This document shows, one piece after another, positions 16,308 to 25,122 of a stretch of DNA of 64,000 nt (the first letter of the stretch is position 1; each line of letters opens with the position of its first letter). A model generated the notes under the pieces. That model saw only the letters and a list, made by a program, of their open reading frames with translations, did no database searches and was not told where the DNA came from. The stretch is from Sulfobacillus harzensis (GTDB lineage: Bacteria > Bacillota > Sulfobacillia > Sulfobacillales > Sulfobacillaceae). The position numbers and the translations under genes were made by a program. The stretch spans positions 1 to 64,000 of the forward strand of contig NZ_JABBVZ010000001.1 in the NCBI RefSeq assembly GCF_012933365.1. The letters are read 5' to 3'.

Positions 16308-17009
16308 ATGCAATACAATCCGGTGGCGCCGGTGCCGTGGCTGTTTGAGGGCCTCTGGCAAGATCAGGCGCAAGGCGGTCAAGCCTATCGGCTCACCGTC
16401 TACAAAATGTCGCCGTGTCCGTGTGGCGCAGAACCGGGCAGTTCGCCCAATAGTGCGTGTCAAGCCTGTGGGGGGACCGGCATTCTCTATCCGAGCGCCG
16501 CCCGCTCGGTGTTGGGCATCGTGACGAATGTGACGCTGCAAACGGATCTGGTGGCGATGGGCCTCGCCGAGCCGGGCGACCTGCAGGTCTCGACACGTCC
16601 CGGGCAACTCCATCTGGATCCCTTTGATCTCTGTTTCGTGCCCTGGTCCATGGGTATCCCTATGACCGGGGAGTTGGTGATGCGCGGAACCGGCCCGACG
16701 GACCAACTCAACTACCGGGCGGCCATGGTCGAAGCCGCGTGGACGGTCGATCCGACGACAGGCCAAATCACGCCGTATACGGTGCTGAATGACTTCACGG
16801 TCCGTGGGCGTACGGTGACCTGGGTCGGTCGGCAACCGCCGGCCGGGACGCAGTACACTATCCGCTACAGTGGCGATTTCGAGTGGGTGGTCTACAAACC
16901 GCCCGATCAGCGCGTGGCCTTTGGCGTGGATCTCGGCGAACGCGCCGTCTTGCGCAAGCGCTACATTCTCCTCAAAAATGCGCCGCCGCTGTCCCTCTTG
17001 GAGGGCTAA
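16308..17009 (+). CDS. Neck/connector protein with zinc-knuckle cysteines
   Basis: 233 residues. Residues 36-60 contain CPCG and CQACGGTG, a DnaJ-like cysteine knuckle that probably binds zinc and recurs in phage neck or head-completion proteins. The rest is beta-rich and ends with KRYILLKNAPPLSLLEG. ATG 16308 is two bases after the preceding stop, so translation is coupled. Confidence 0.6.
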   Translation: MQYNPVAPVPWLFEGLWQDQAQGGQAYRLTVYKMSPCPCGAEPGSSPNSACQACGGTGILYPSAARSVLGIVTNVTLQTDLVAMGLAEPGDLQVSTRPGQLHLDPFDLCFVPWSMGIPMTGELVMRGTGPTDQLNYRAAMVEAAWTVDPTTGQITPYTVLNDFTVRGRTVTWVGRQPPAGTQYTIRYSGDFEWVVYKPPDQRVAFGVDLGERAVLRKRYILLKNAPPLSLLEG

Positions 17010-17012
17010 GTC

Positions 17013-17741
17013 ATGCTCACCTTAGAAGTGACGGGCTTCGACGCCCTGCACACCTTCGTACAGGCGCTCCAAGCCCCGTTTCCGCCAGAAGCGCATGCCG
17101 AAGCCGGGGGCGCGGTGCAACAGGTGTGGCAAGCCGCTGCGACCGGCACGGTGCTGCCGCCCATGACACAACCCGTCAACAAGCCGGACTTGGCGCAGAG
17201 CGTGCAGGTCACCCTGGACGGCGATGGGGCGACGGTCAGCGCGGACGCGAGCCTGATGCCCAATGGAACTGCGGCGAGAGACATGAAGCCAAGCCTCCTC
17301 CATGGCCCCCATTCCCGCATGGGCAAGCACGGTCGCTACAACATCATCCCGATGCATCATGATGCCGCGAGCCTTCCGGCGCATATTGTGAGCCAATTGG
17401 AGAACGGGACACCGATCACGTCACTGGAGGGAATCCGCTCCAAGATTCTCAACGGAGGTGCACCCGTCCTCGCGTACCCCGCGGCCAGCGGGCCGTTTCA
17501 GGTGGTGAGCCATTACACCTGGCAGACGGGCCTGTACACGGGGATGCGCCTCGGGAGGCACCCGGATTATCCGATGGGTCCGGTGACGTTTCGCACGGTC
17601 TCCGAGCGGTCCGATCCGGGCAGCTGGTGGTATCCGGCCAAGCCGGGGCAACCGCTGGTCGCCGCCGTGAGCCAAGCCAGCGTGCCGCTGGTGACGGCGA
17701 TTTACACGCAATGGTGGGAGGCGCGACTCCATGCCCATTGA
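17013..17741 (+). CDS. Tail-completion-like protein
   Basis: 242 residues. Position between connector and tail-terminator genes suggests an HK97 gp10 / neck-tail completion role. A helical N-terminus (FDALHTFVQALQAPF) is followed by a beta-rich C-terminal half with MGPVTFRTVSERSDPGSWWYP, a segment reminiscent of gp10-family C-termini. The 3' end overlaps the next gene by 11 bases. Moderate confidence from order and weak motif. Confidence 0.55.
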   Translation: MLTLEVTGFDALHTFVQALQAPFPPEAHAEAGGAVQQVWQAAATGTVLPPMTQPVNKPDLAQSVQVTLDGDGATVSADASLMPNGTAARDMKPSLLHGPHSRMGKHGRYNIIPMHHDAASLPAHIVSQLENGTPITSLEGIRSKILNGGAPVLAYPAASGPFQVVSHYTWQTGLYTGMRLGRHPDYPMGPVTFRTVSERSDPGSWWYPAKPGQPLVAAVSQASVPLVTAIYTQWWEARLHAH

Positions 17742-18360
17742 CATCAGCGAGTGGACTCTGCTGGCGGTGATCCAGAACGGGATTCAGCAGGTGCAGCAGA
17801 ATGCGGCGACCCTGATTCCCGCCATTTTCCCGCAGATGCCCAGCCCCATCCAGCAACAGATCATCACGGCGCTCACGAGCGGGGGGCTGAAAAGCGTGTC
17901 GGTGCAACTGGCGTATCTGCCCAACGCGCAACCGCAACTCCCCGGCGTGTGGCTCTATCAGGTGCCGGGTGGGGAAACGCGCGACCTCGACGTGATCGGG
18001 AGCACCTACACCTATGATGTCTCCGATAGCGGGCTCGACACCGATCAGGGCATTGGGAGCCAGAAGAGCTGGCAGGTCACCGTGGGGAGCATCAACGTCA
18101 CCGACCTGCTCGTGCTCGTGGGTCTCGTCAAGTGGAGCCTCATCGGGGCCCGTGCGAGTCTCGGGGCCGATCCCAACCGCTACATTAAGCAGCAACTCAG
18201 TTGGTCCGGCTGGAGTCCCATGGCGAACAGTGCCGGGGACGTGATTTTCCCGTATCAGCAGACGCTCACCTTCACCATCACCACCATTGAAAGCGCCGCG
18301 AGCACCAATACCGATCTCATTACGGGCTGGACGGCCGCCACGCTCACTGCATCGGATTAA
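17731..18360 (+). CDS. Putative tail terminator protein
   Basis: 209 residues with N-terminal helices (WTLLAVIQNGIQQVQQNAAT), then an alpha/beta domain whose order and size match tail terminators that cap the tube beneath the neck. It lies just upstream of the sheath gene, the usual place. No diagnostic motif, so the role is inferred. Confidence 0.5.
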   Translation: MPIDISEWTLLAVIQNGIQQVQQNAATLIPAIFPQMPSPIQQQIITALTSGGLKSVSVQLAYLPNAQPQLPGVWLYQVPGGETRDLDVIGSTYTYDVSDSGLDTDQGIGSQKSWQVTVGSINVTDLLVLVGLVKWSLIGARASLGADPNRYIKQQLSWSGWSPMANSAGDVIFPYQQTLTFTITTIESAASTNTDLITGWTAATLTASD

Positions 18361-18369
18361 GGAGGACCC

Positions 18370-18564
18370 ATGGCTAAGAAACCGGCCGCTCCCGAGGGGG
18401 AGAGGCCCCTGTTGCATGTGCGCGATTGGCTGAGCCAGCAGATCGATCTGCCCGCCGAAGCCGTCGCTGGTTTTTTGCACCACGTGGCGGCCGATGCGTG
18501 GGACACCGCCGACCACTGGCGCCAGCGCTGGGAGGCCTGGCTGCATCACCCGGTAGGCCAATAA
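18370..18564 (+). CDS. Small phage protein before tail sheath
   Basis: 64 residues, charged and Trp/His-rich C-terminus (DHWRQRWEAWLHH). It has an AAGGAGG ribosome-binding site and the spacing of the neighbouring operon genes. Short genes occur at this place in PBSX-like phages. Function unknown. Confidence 0.55.
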   Translation: MAKKPAAPEGERPLLHVRDWLSQQIDLPAEAVAGFLHHVAADAWDTADHWRQRWEAWLHHPVGQ

Positions 18565-18576
18565 AGGAGGAGCGCC

Positions 18577-20298
18577 ATGTCCACCAATTTTAACGGGCAA
18601 GTGCTGACCCAACCGCAAGCCCGCACGCAGTTTAATGATAGTGCACTGATTCCGGCCAATCCGGCCCAACCCGCGCCGCACACGCTGGTCCTCATTGGCC
18701 CCGCCAACCAAGGCCCCAATGAGCTGGTGACGATCGCCTCGGTGAGCGACATTCAGACGAATTTGGGCATTGACAGCGATTTAGCCAATGCCGCCGCACT
18801 CGCCTTGAATCCCTCGCCTGTCACCGGCGGCGCGAATCCCTTGAAAGTGTGGAACGTGAATCCCACCACGCAAGGCACGATCAACCTCACGGACCCATCC
18901 GGCAACACCCCGGAGATTGTGCTGACCACCACGCGCTGGGGCCAAGCGGCCAATTACATCAAAGCCGCCGTCAGTGCGGGATCGACGGCCGGATATACCG
19001 TCACCATCGCTGACGACTATTCGGGGGGCAGCGTTCAGTTGGCGAATCTGGCGCTGAATGTGCTGTCCGTCTGGTATTCGGGCTCAGGCACGAGTCCGAC
19101 GGTCACGGCCACCGACAGCGCGGTGACGCTAACGGCGACGAGTACCGATACGGGAGGCACCATTGATCTCACCAGCAATTTGACGGTGAACCAATTGGCG
19201 AGCCAAATCAATGCGCTGTCCGGCTGGAACGCGACGGTGCTGGATCCCAATCCGCAAGACGTTGCCGCGGGGCTGTTGGACAACGTGAGCGCGGTCGCCG
19301 TAGGCACCACGAGCACCACGGCCACCACGCTGACGGCCAACATCACGGCGGTCGTGCGCGCCTTGAACGGCCCGGCGCAGACCTGGGTGACGGCCGTCCG
19401 CCAAGCGGATGCCACCACCTTGGCCACGCCCGGCACCTACACCTATGCGACCGGCGGATCGACCGGGACGGCCACGACCACCAATTGGCAGGCCGCCTAT
19501 ACGGCGTTGCAAGGGGAAACCGATGTGCTCTGGGTGGTGCCCGTGACGAGCGAGTCGACCATCTGGGCCATGAACCAAGCGCATTGCCAACTCATGGACA
19601 GCGAGGGCTATGGCCGCTCCGGCGTCGTGGGCGGTGCCAGCGGCACGACGATCAGCCAAGCGCAGACGAATGCCGCGGGACTGGCCTCCCAGTACACCAG
19701 CTATCTGGTGAATGGGCTCCAGGGCATCAATCTGCAACAACAGAGCGTGACCTTCCCGCCCTATATTGTCGCCGCGCAAATCGCGGGCCTCATGGCGGGG
19801 CAGCCTCTCAACGCGTCACCGACGCTGAAGTCGCTCAATGCTACGGGGTTGGAACAAGCGTTTGCATCGAGTGCCATTGACACCTTGATTCAGGCCGGAT
19901 GCCTCGTGCTGAAAGTCTACAACGGCCAGTTCGTGGTCGCGAAAGGCCAGACCACAGCGGCTCTGAACCCCAACGCCACAGTCAATCAAGTGCAGATGCA
20001 AGCGGTCAACGAAGTCTTCGTGCTGGAATACGGCCTGAACAGCGTGTTGTCGGCCTTTGTCGGCCAGCCCATCACGGCGACGACCGCCGCCGCGGTGAAG
20101 GTGGCGGTCTACACCTTTCTGACCCAGCAGGCCGCAGCCCCCTTGCAACTCATTCAAGCCGCGCCCGCATTGCAAGACATTCAAGTGACCATTTCCGGCA
20201 CGGTCATTTCGGTCGCCGCCCCGGCCAGTCCGACGGTCGTGGCCGACTTTGTGCTGACCACCCTGTCCGCGTCCGTCGATACGGCGCAGGCCGCCTAA
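18577..20298 (+). CDS. Tail sheath protein
   Basis: 573 residues, typical for a myophage sheath. The N-terminus carries the HTLVLIGPANQGPNELVTI strand pattern. The central region has extra Thr/Ser-rich domains (residues 130-260), and the conserved C-terminal half includes a VNEVFVLEYGLNSVLSAFVG region and a final beta strand pair. The sheath polymer contracts to drive the tube into the host. It is directly followed by the tube gene, the diagnostic order for contractile tails. Confidence 0.85.
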   Translation: MSTNFNGQVLTQPQARTQFNDSALIPANPAQPAPHTLVLIGPANQGPNELVTIASVSDIQTNLGIDSDLANAAALALNPSPVTGGANPLKVWNVNPTTQGTINLTDPSGNTPEIVLTTTRWGQAANYIKAAVSAGSTAGYTVTIADDYSGGSVQLANLALNVLSVWYSGSGTSPTVTATDSAVTLTATSTDTGGTIDLTSNLTVNQLASQINALSGWNATVLDPNPQDVAAGLLDNVSAVAVGTTSTTATTLTANITAVVRALNGPAQTWVTAVRQADATTLATPGTYTYATGGSTGTATTTNWQAAYTALQGETDVLWVVPVTSESTIWAMNQAHCQLMDSEGYGRSGVVGGASGTTISQAQTNAAGLASQYTSYLVNGLQGINLQQQSVTFPPYIVAAQIAGLMAGQPLNASPTLKSLNATGLEQAFASSAIDTLIQAGCLVLKVYNGQFVVAKGQTTAALNPNATVNQVQMQAVNEVFVLEYGLNSVLSAFVGQPITATTAAAVKVAVYTFLTQQAAAPLQLIQAAPALQDIQVTISGTVISVAAPASPTVVADFVLTTLSASVDTAQAA

Positions 20299-20312
20299 GG
20301 AGGGCATAACGG

Positions 20313-20738
20313 ATGGCACTCGGGAATCAAAACCTGCTCTCAGGTAACTATGGCGAGATTAAGATCAACGGCAAAGTCATTCTGGGCTTCAAAGCCTGGA
20401 CCTTGAACTATGGCGTCAATCTCAGCCAAGAGGGGCAATTCGGCACCGGCACCCCGATTCTGGTGCCGGGCCTGAACTCGGTGACCGTCACGGTCTCCAA
20501 ATTGATGCTGTATGGCTCCTCGTTGGAAGCCGCAGGCATTGAACCCACCAAAACCCTGAACGATATCGCGACGCTCCCCCCCTTTACCACCGACCTCTAC
20601 GAGACGTTGGAGGGCGGCGTGGTCAAGACCGCGATTAACTGCCTCTTTGACAGCTCCTCGGTGAATGCCAGCGCCAACGCGGCGTTCTTGGAGACGGTGA
20701 CGCTCATGGGGACGGACGTCGCGTCGAACGCGTACTAA
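20313..20738 (+). CDS. Tail tube protein
   Basis: 141 residues, the usual size of PBSX/XkdM-like tubes. Features are the N-terminal INGKVILGFKAWTLNYG segment and a C-terminal NAAFLETVTLMGTDV strand. Hexamers stack to form the inner tube through which DNA passes. Placement between sheath and the chaperone/tape-measure genes is canonical. Good ribosome-binding site (AAGGAGGG). Confidence 0.85.
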   Translation: MALGNQNLLSGNYGEIKINGKVILGFKAWTLNYGVNLSQEGQFGTGTPILVPGLNSVTVTVSKLMLYGSSLEAAGIEPTKTLNDIATLPPFTTDLYETLEGGVVKTAINCLFDSSSVNASANAAFLETVTLMGTDVASNAY

Positions 20739-20752
20739 GAAAGCGAGGACCC

Positions 20753-21142
20753 ATGGATCGGATTGATGCCAGTCAAAAACACGTGTTTACCCTCCCCGAG
20801 GGCAGCTGGACCTTGAAGCGCCTCGGGATGCTGGATGAACAGCGCGTCGCGGGCCAGGCCACCCTCATGTTAGGCTGTCCCTTTGACGAAGCGCCGCTCC
20901 GCTCCCGCGAAATCGCGTGGATGTGGGCGACGATCACCGTGGCGACGGTGGACGAACCCAAGAATTGGGATTGGAACGCCCAGCCGGACACCACGGTCTT
21001 GGAAACGCTCTACACCCAATACATCGAATGGGACCGCTCCTTTCGTCGCCCAGTGGATGGAGACGCGGGAGTCACACGCGGAGACGCTGGGGCGGAGCCT
21101 CCTCTTTTGGTATCGCCAGCAGTACCAGATTCCGCGGAATGA
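20753..21142 (+). CDS. Tail assembly chaperone, short (G) product
   Basis: 129 residues. XkdN/TAC-like short chaperone product: residues 1-97 form the conserved part (FTLPEGSWTLKRLGMLDEQR; WMWATITVATVDEPKNW). After about codon 97 the sequence becomes Gly/Ala-rich and loses protein character, suggesting that conserved coding switches frame there. This protein coats the tape measure during tail assembly. It lies between tube and tape measure, as expected. Confidence 0.75.
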   Translation: MDRIDASQKHVFTLPEGSWTLKRLGMLDEQRVAGQATLMLGCPFDEAPLRSREIAWMWATITVATVDEPKNWDWNAQPDTTVLETLYTQYIEWDRSFRRPVDGDAGVTRGDAGAEPPLLVSPAVPDSAE

Positions 21143-21422
21143 CCCCCGCTTGAATCTGACGCAGGAAGAACTCTGGGAAGAGTGGCGGGCGTGGCAAATC
21201 TTCCACACCCCGCCGCCCGAGCCACCCTCCGTGGAAGACGCGTGGCTCGAAGCCGTCGCCGCTGGCCAGTATGCGCCCGACGACTACACGGCCCGGGCCG
21301 CGTTTATCGCGCAGTGGAAAGCGGACCATCCCGACGAACCCGAGGATGACTGGGAACCCGTGGACGCGCCGCCGCCGCGGCCCCTGGGAGGTGAGGACCC
21401 TGGATCACGAAATTCGCATTAA
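20753..21422 (+). CDS. Tail assembly chaperone, frameshifted (GT) product
   Basis: A second open frame (+1 relative to the first) continues to 21422 with convincing protein character: VAQWMETRESHAETLGRSLL then FWYRQQYQIPRNDPR. It has no start codon with a ribosome-binding site. The best junction is the Phe codon TTT followed by C at 21041-21044: slippage of Phe-tRNA from TTT to TTC gives a fused product of about 222 residues (97 + 125). Most phages use -1 here; Mu uses -2, so a +1 (or -2) shift would be unusual. A sequencing indel is the alternative. Confidence 0.6.
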
Positions 21423-21588
21423 ACCCGCACTCGACGAGGCGGATCTCACGAAATTCGAGAGCCATCTCACCCTCATTGAACAGCACATGAGCCGCATCGT
21501 CGGGCCTGTCCAGCAAGATTACCGTCCCGAGTGGGGGTGGGAGCGGGAGCGTCTGACGAGCATTGCCCAGACGGGCCTAGGAGGTTAA
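21400..21588 (+). CDS. Tape-measure N-terminal-like small protein
   Basis: About 62 residues if started at CTG 21400 (GGGAGG eight bases upstream); GTG 21391 is the alternative. The sequence IRIKPALDEADLTKFESHL aligns with the N-terminus of the tape measure encoded 190 bases downstream (IKIKPTLVGTDLDTFNRKL), so it is a duplicated N-terminal module standing alone. A role in tape-measure capture or initiation is possible but unproven. Confidence 0.55.
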   Translation: MDHEIRIKPALDEADLTKFESHLTLIEQHMSRIVGPVQQDYRPEWGWERERLTSIAQTGLGG

Positions 21589-21590
21589 CC

Positions 21591-24560
21591 ATGGAGGAGC
21601 CCCATCCGATTAAAATTAAGCCGACCCTCGTCGGCACCGACCTCGACACGTTCAACAGAAAGCTCGGCGTCGCGGAAGCGCACATGAAGCGCATCATGAA
21701 CTACGCTAGCAAAATCACCATTCCCGGCGTGAGCGGCGGCGCCGGAGGCGGTGGTGTCGCCCCGGGTGTGCCGGGGGCCGGGGGCGGCGGGACGAATGCC
21801 TCGCAGACGGCCTCCCAGTACGCCCAACAGGCGATGCCCCCGCGCGCACGCCGCGTGCATAGGGGTCGCTTCGGGGGCGCGAACGCCACCATGAACTCCG
21901 GGCAGTTTCTGACGAATTTCCAATCGGTGATTGAGCCGATTTTGCCGCAGTTGGATCAGATGATGATGCCGGGCGGCGGGGGGAAGTCGGCGGTGTCGAA
22001 GGCGATTCAACAGCACTTGGCGCGGCTGAGCGCCGTGGTCCAAAGTGGCGCGCCCGGATCGCAAGCGGAAAGCTTCGCCATCGCCCGCATGAGCCAAGCG
22101 ACGGGCATCGCGCCCGAGGCGGTGCAAAGCGCCGTCGCGGGCTATCGCGCCTATCAACAGGGGCACGGTGGCACTGGACCGCTCACCCGTGAGGTCAGCC
22201 GGGCCTATTTCTCCGCGCAGCAAGCGGCGACCCGCGCGTCGGGTGGCGGGGGCGCGGGCGGCGTGACCAATGTGGTCAAGCGCTTAGCCACCGCCGCCGG
22301 TGCCGGCGAAATGGCCGGGCTCTTGGGGGGCGGCCTCACGGCGACCGGCATTGGGGCCGCGGCGCTCGGCGTCGGCTTTGTCGCCAGTCAGGTGAAGCAG
22401 GGATGGAGCACGTACCACACGCAAGGGACCGCCTTCTCGGCGCTCTCCAAGACGATCGGCGACCTCGGAGAATCGTTTAACACCTTGCGCAACCGGGTCG
22501 ATGCCACCAGCGTCGGATTTGCGGAAAGCCTCCCGACCATTACCGCCGCGACGCAAGCGTTGGCCCCGTATGTCGGCAATGTGGGCACGGGCGGCCTCAC
22601 CCGCTATATGACTGCATCCCAAGGGATGGCGTACAGCATGGGCCTGAATCCGGTCTCCACCGCGCAATCCTTCGGCCAAGCCGCGCAAATGGGCATCCTC
22701 GGCACCAATAGCACCAGTGGGCAACTGACGGCCAATCAATTCGCGGCGTTGATTGGGAACGCGGTGAGCGCCGGGAGCATGCAGGGACGCCAAGGGCAAG
22801 TACTGTCGGCGATGCTGAGCGTCAGCCAACAGTTGGCCGCACAGTTGGGGCAAGCGCCGAACGCGACGCTCTTGGCGGGGATCATGACCTCCCTCAACAA
22901 GAGCGGCAATGCCGTCTTGCAAGGCACGATGGGCGCGCAGGTGCTGTCGTCGATTAACCAAGGCATTCAGTCCCCAGGCCTCGGCCCAGCCGGGGCGCTC
23001 GCCACGTATCAAGCCTTGAATCCCACCGGGGCGCTGGGCTATTTCCAGGAGCAATACCTCCAATCGCAAGGCATTAATGGCCGCAACCCGATCACGGGCC
23101 AATCGAATTTCTCGGCCATCATGCAGTATTTCCAAAAGATGCTGCCAGGTGGCCGTGTCACCGGTACGACCAAGAATGGGATCTGGATGCCCTCGGAGCA
23201 GTCGGCGGCGGTGGGCGCATTGATGGGCCAGGACCTGCACCTGACGCAATCGCAAGCGCTCAACGTCCTGAAAGCCATGCAAGGACGATCCGTCAGCCAA
23301 GAGAACGCCACCCAAGCCTTGGCGAACCAACTGGGACCCGGCGCGTTGAATGCCATTATCAAGAAAGGCGGCATCTATGAGCTCGGGGCGATTGCCAATG
23401 CGACGGGCGTGGGCGGGAAAAATGGCCTGAACGCCGTCGCGCATCAGATCGTCCATACCTTGCATGGGCATGTGTCGCGCCAATATTACACGGAACTGCA
23501 CCAATACCAGCAACTGGGCCGCATCCACCCGCGCAATCTGGCGGACGCCCACAGCATTCAGCATCAACGGGCGTTGGATTTGGCCCAGATGAAAACGACG
23601 CTGGGGCACAGCCTGCAGACAGGGCCGAAACTCGGCACCTCCCTGGATAACCTGAACAGCACTATCGCGAAAGCGGAAAAGAACTGGGCGAGCATCGCCC
23701 GCAACCTCACACCGATTCGCGAACAGTTGTCGAAACTGAATGGGTATCTGAGTGGCGGCTTAGCGCGGACGCTCGGGGGCGCGGGGCACACACCGCCGAC
23801 GCCCGGGCAGATCATGAATCTGTTCAATACCGGGGGCACGGGCGCCACCATGGCCTACCGCGTCCCCGGCTTGCCGTCAGCCTCCAGCGGCGGGAGTCTC
23901 GGCGCGACGCTGGCGAGCTTTGTGCAGGGCAACAACCAGCAGACATACCTCTCGGCACTCATGACGCTCATGCGCAACGGGGGCGGTGCATCGAGTGGGA
24001 GTGGCGGCGGTGTCATCCCCGCAGGATATATCACCGGCGGGAGCGCCCCCACGAACTTGCGGCCGTATGTCAGTGCGGCGCAAGCCGCCATGCGGCAGGC
24101 CCGGGCGGCACACGCCAACCTGACCCCCGGCGTGAGCGCCTACAATCGCCAAATCTCTAACATTCTGGGGACGATGCCGAACCGAAACCCGCACCTAACG
24201 CCCGCGCTCATTGATGCCGTGATGACCCAGCAGGATGCCTCCGGCAATCCGTATGCTTATAACCTCGATAGCAACGGCACGATGGATGCGGGCCTCATGC
24301 AGATTAATAGTAGCAACTGGGCCAAGTACGGGCTCACCAGCAATCCCTATAATGTGACGGCCAACCTGACGGCGGGGATTCAGATGCTGAATCAGTTGCT
24401 CAACCAGTCCGGCGGCAACATTTATTCCGCCGCCTATCATTATGCGGGATCGGGGCCGCTGGCGACCCAAGAAGCGAACCAACTGATGAGTATTCTCGCC
24501 AAAATCGAGAAGAACACGCGGAGCAATCCGTATTACGCCGCCAATCAAGGCATGGCTTAA
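21591..24560 (+). CDS. Tail tape measure protein with SLT-like domain
   Basis: 989 residues, the largest tail gene. The N-terminus is IKIKPTLVGTDL, then a Gly-rich linker (residues 45-75), helical body with a hydrophobic segment (AGLLGGGLTATGIGAAALG near 243-265), and an SLT/lysozyme-like C-terminal domain at about 868-965 with GLMQINSSNW and AAYHYAGSG. The usual catalytic Glu of QESxGNP is replaced in QQDASGNP, so an Asp is present at or next to that place. The protein sets tail length and probably helps penetrate peptidoglycan. It ends LAKIEKNTRSN plus 11 residues. Confidence 0.88.
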   Translation: MEEPHPIKIKPTLVGTDLDTFNRKLGVAEAHMKRIMNYASKITIPGVSGGAGGGGVAPGVPGAGGGGTNASQTASQYAQQAMPPRARRVHRGRFGGANATMNSGQFLTNFQSVIEPILPQLDQMMMPGGGGKSAVSKAIQQHLARLSAVVQSGAPGSQAESFAIARMSQATGIAPEAVQSAVAGYRAYQQGHGGTGPLTREVSRAYFSAQQAATRASGGGGAGGVTNVVKRLATAAGAGEMAGLLGGGLTATGIGAAALGVGFVASQVKQGWSTYHTQGTAFSALSKTIGDLGESFNTLRNRVDATSVGFAESLPTITAATQALAPYVGNVGTGGLTRYMTASQGMAYSMGLNPVSTAQSFGQAAQMGILGTNSTSGQLTANQFAALIGNAVSAGSMQGRQGQVLSAMLSVSQQLAAQLGQAPNATLLAGIMTSLNKSGNAVLQGTMGAQVLSSINQGIQSPGLGPAGALATYQALNPTGALGYFQEQYLQSQGINGRNPITGQSNFSAIMQYFQKMLPGGRVTGTTKNGIWMPSEQSAAVGALMGQDLHLTQSQALNVLKAMQGRSVSQENATQALANQLGPGALNAIIKKGGIYELGAIANATGVGGKNGLNAVAHQIVHTLHGHVSRQYYTELHQYQQLGRIHPRNLADAHSIQHQRALDLAQMKTTLGHSLQTGPKLGTSLDNLNSTIAKAEKNWASIARNLTPIREQLSKLNGYLSGGLARTLGGAGHTPPTPGQIMNLFNTGGTGATMAYRVPGLPSASSGGSLGATLASFVQGNNQQTYLSALMTLMRNGGGASSGSGGGVIPAGYITGGSAPTNLRPYVSAAQAAMRQARAAHANLTPGVSAYNRQISNILGTMPNRNPHLTPALIDAVMTQQDASGNPYAYNLDSNGTMDAGLMQINSSNWAKYGLTSNPYNVTANLTAGIQMLNQLLNQSGGNIYSAAYHYAGSGPLATQEANQLMSILAKIEKNTRSNPYYAANQGMA

Positions 24561-24572
24561 AGCGTCTCCTGA

Positions 24573-24824
24573 ATCCAGTTCACCACGGCGGTCGGCGCGA
24601 GGTACGGCGACGCAACGCCGACGGAGATCCCATTCATCGTCCAGGCGGCGCGCCAGGGCGCGTCCACGTCGCAACTGTTCCAGATTCTCGGATCGTCCGG
24701 CTATGCCACGAATCCGCAATACGGGCAACAGTTGACGGACCTCCTGAGCCAGATCCGAGGGCTGCTCGCCAAAGTCGAGAAGAATACGCGGTCGAACGGC
24801 TTTCCCGTCGGTGTGGGGGCTTAA
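24573..24824 (+). pseudogene. Relic of a second tape-measure C-terminus
   Basis: After the tape-measure TAA (24558) and a TGA (24570) the same frame stays open for 83 codons and reads like protein: FTTAVGARYG, PFIVQAARQG, LFQILGSSGYATNPQYGQQL, ending LLAKVEKNTRSNGFP. The last motif duplicates the tape-measure ending LAKIEKNTRSNPYY. The TGA could derive from TGG (Trp) in an S-W-I-Q-F context. No start codon or ribosome-binding site serves it, so it looks like a remnant of an alternative or older C-terminal domain left by recombination. Confidence 0.6.
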
Positions 24825-25108
24825 ACGCGCTTGACCGCCGGCGTCGGCGGCAGATCCCGCTGGCAATGCGGGCACACGGTCGCGCCGTGCCGCACCACTT
24901 CTTGGCAGTAGGGGCACGGAAATCCCTGCCGCAGGGCCTCGGCCCGGGCTGCTTCAGACGTCGGCCCCACGAGCGCCATGATGAGGACACCCACCCAGCC
25001 GAGAAAGAGTCCCAGCACGATGCCGAGGGGTTGACGCCCTTTCTTATAGCCGATCCATGCGGCGACAAAAAACGCGACGACCCATAAGAGCAACACAATC
25101 ACAATCAC
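24821..25108 (-). CDS. Membrane protein with zinc-ribbon tail (reverse cassette)
   Basis: 95 residues from GTG 25108, ten bases after AAAGG. Two hydrophobic segments (IVIVLLLWVVAFFVAAWIG and LGIVLGLFLGWVGVLIMAL) are followed by a zinc ribbon CPYCQ / CPHCQ at residues 64-84. It is the last gene of a three-gene reverse-strand operon inserted between tape measure and hub genes, and its stop overlaps the tape-measure relic end. Such small membrane proteins on the opposite strand of a tail operon resemble morons, for example superinfection-exclusion proteins; function is inferred only. Confidence 0.6.
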   Translation of the reverse strand: MIVIVLLLWVVAFFVAAWIGYKKGRQPLGIVLGLFLGWVGVLIMALVGPTSEAARAEALRQGFPCPYCQEVVRHGATVCPHCQRDLPPTPAVKRV

Positions 25109-25122
25109 AATCCATCATCCTT

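Noticed and set aside
22284-23609. Long reverse-strand open frame opposite the tape measure
   Set aside because: Composition is that of an antisense shadow, and it has no ribosome-binding site or recognisable motif.
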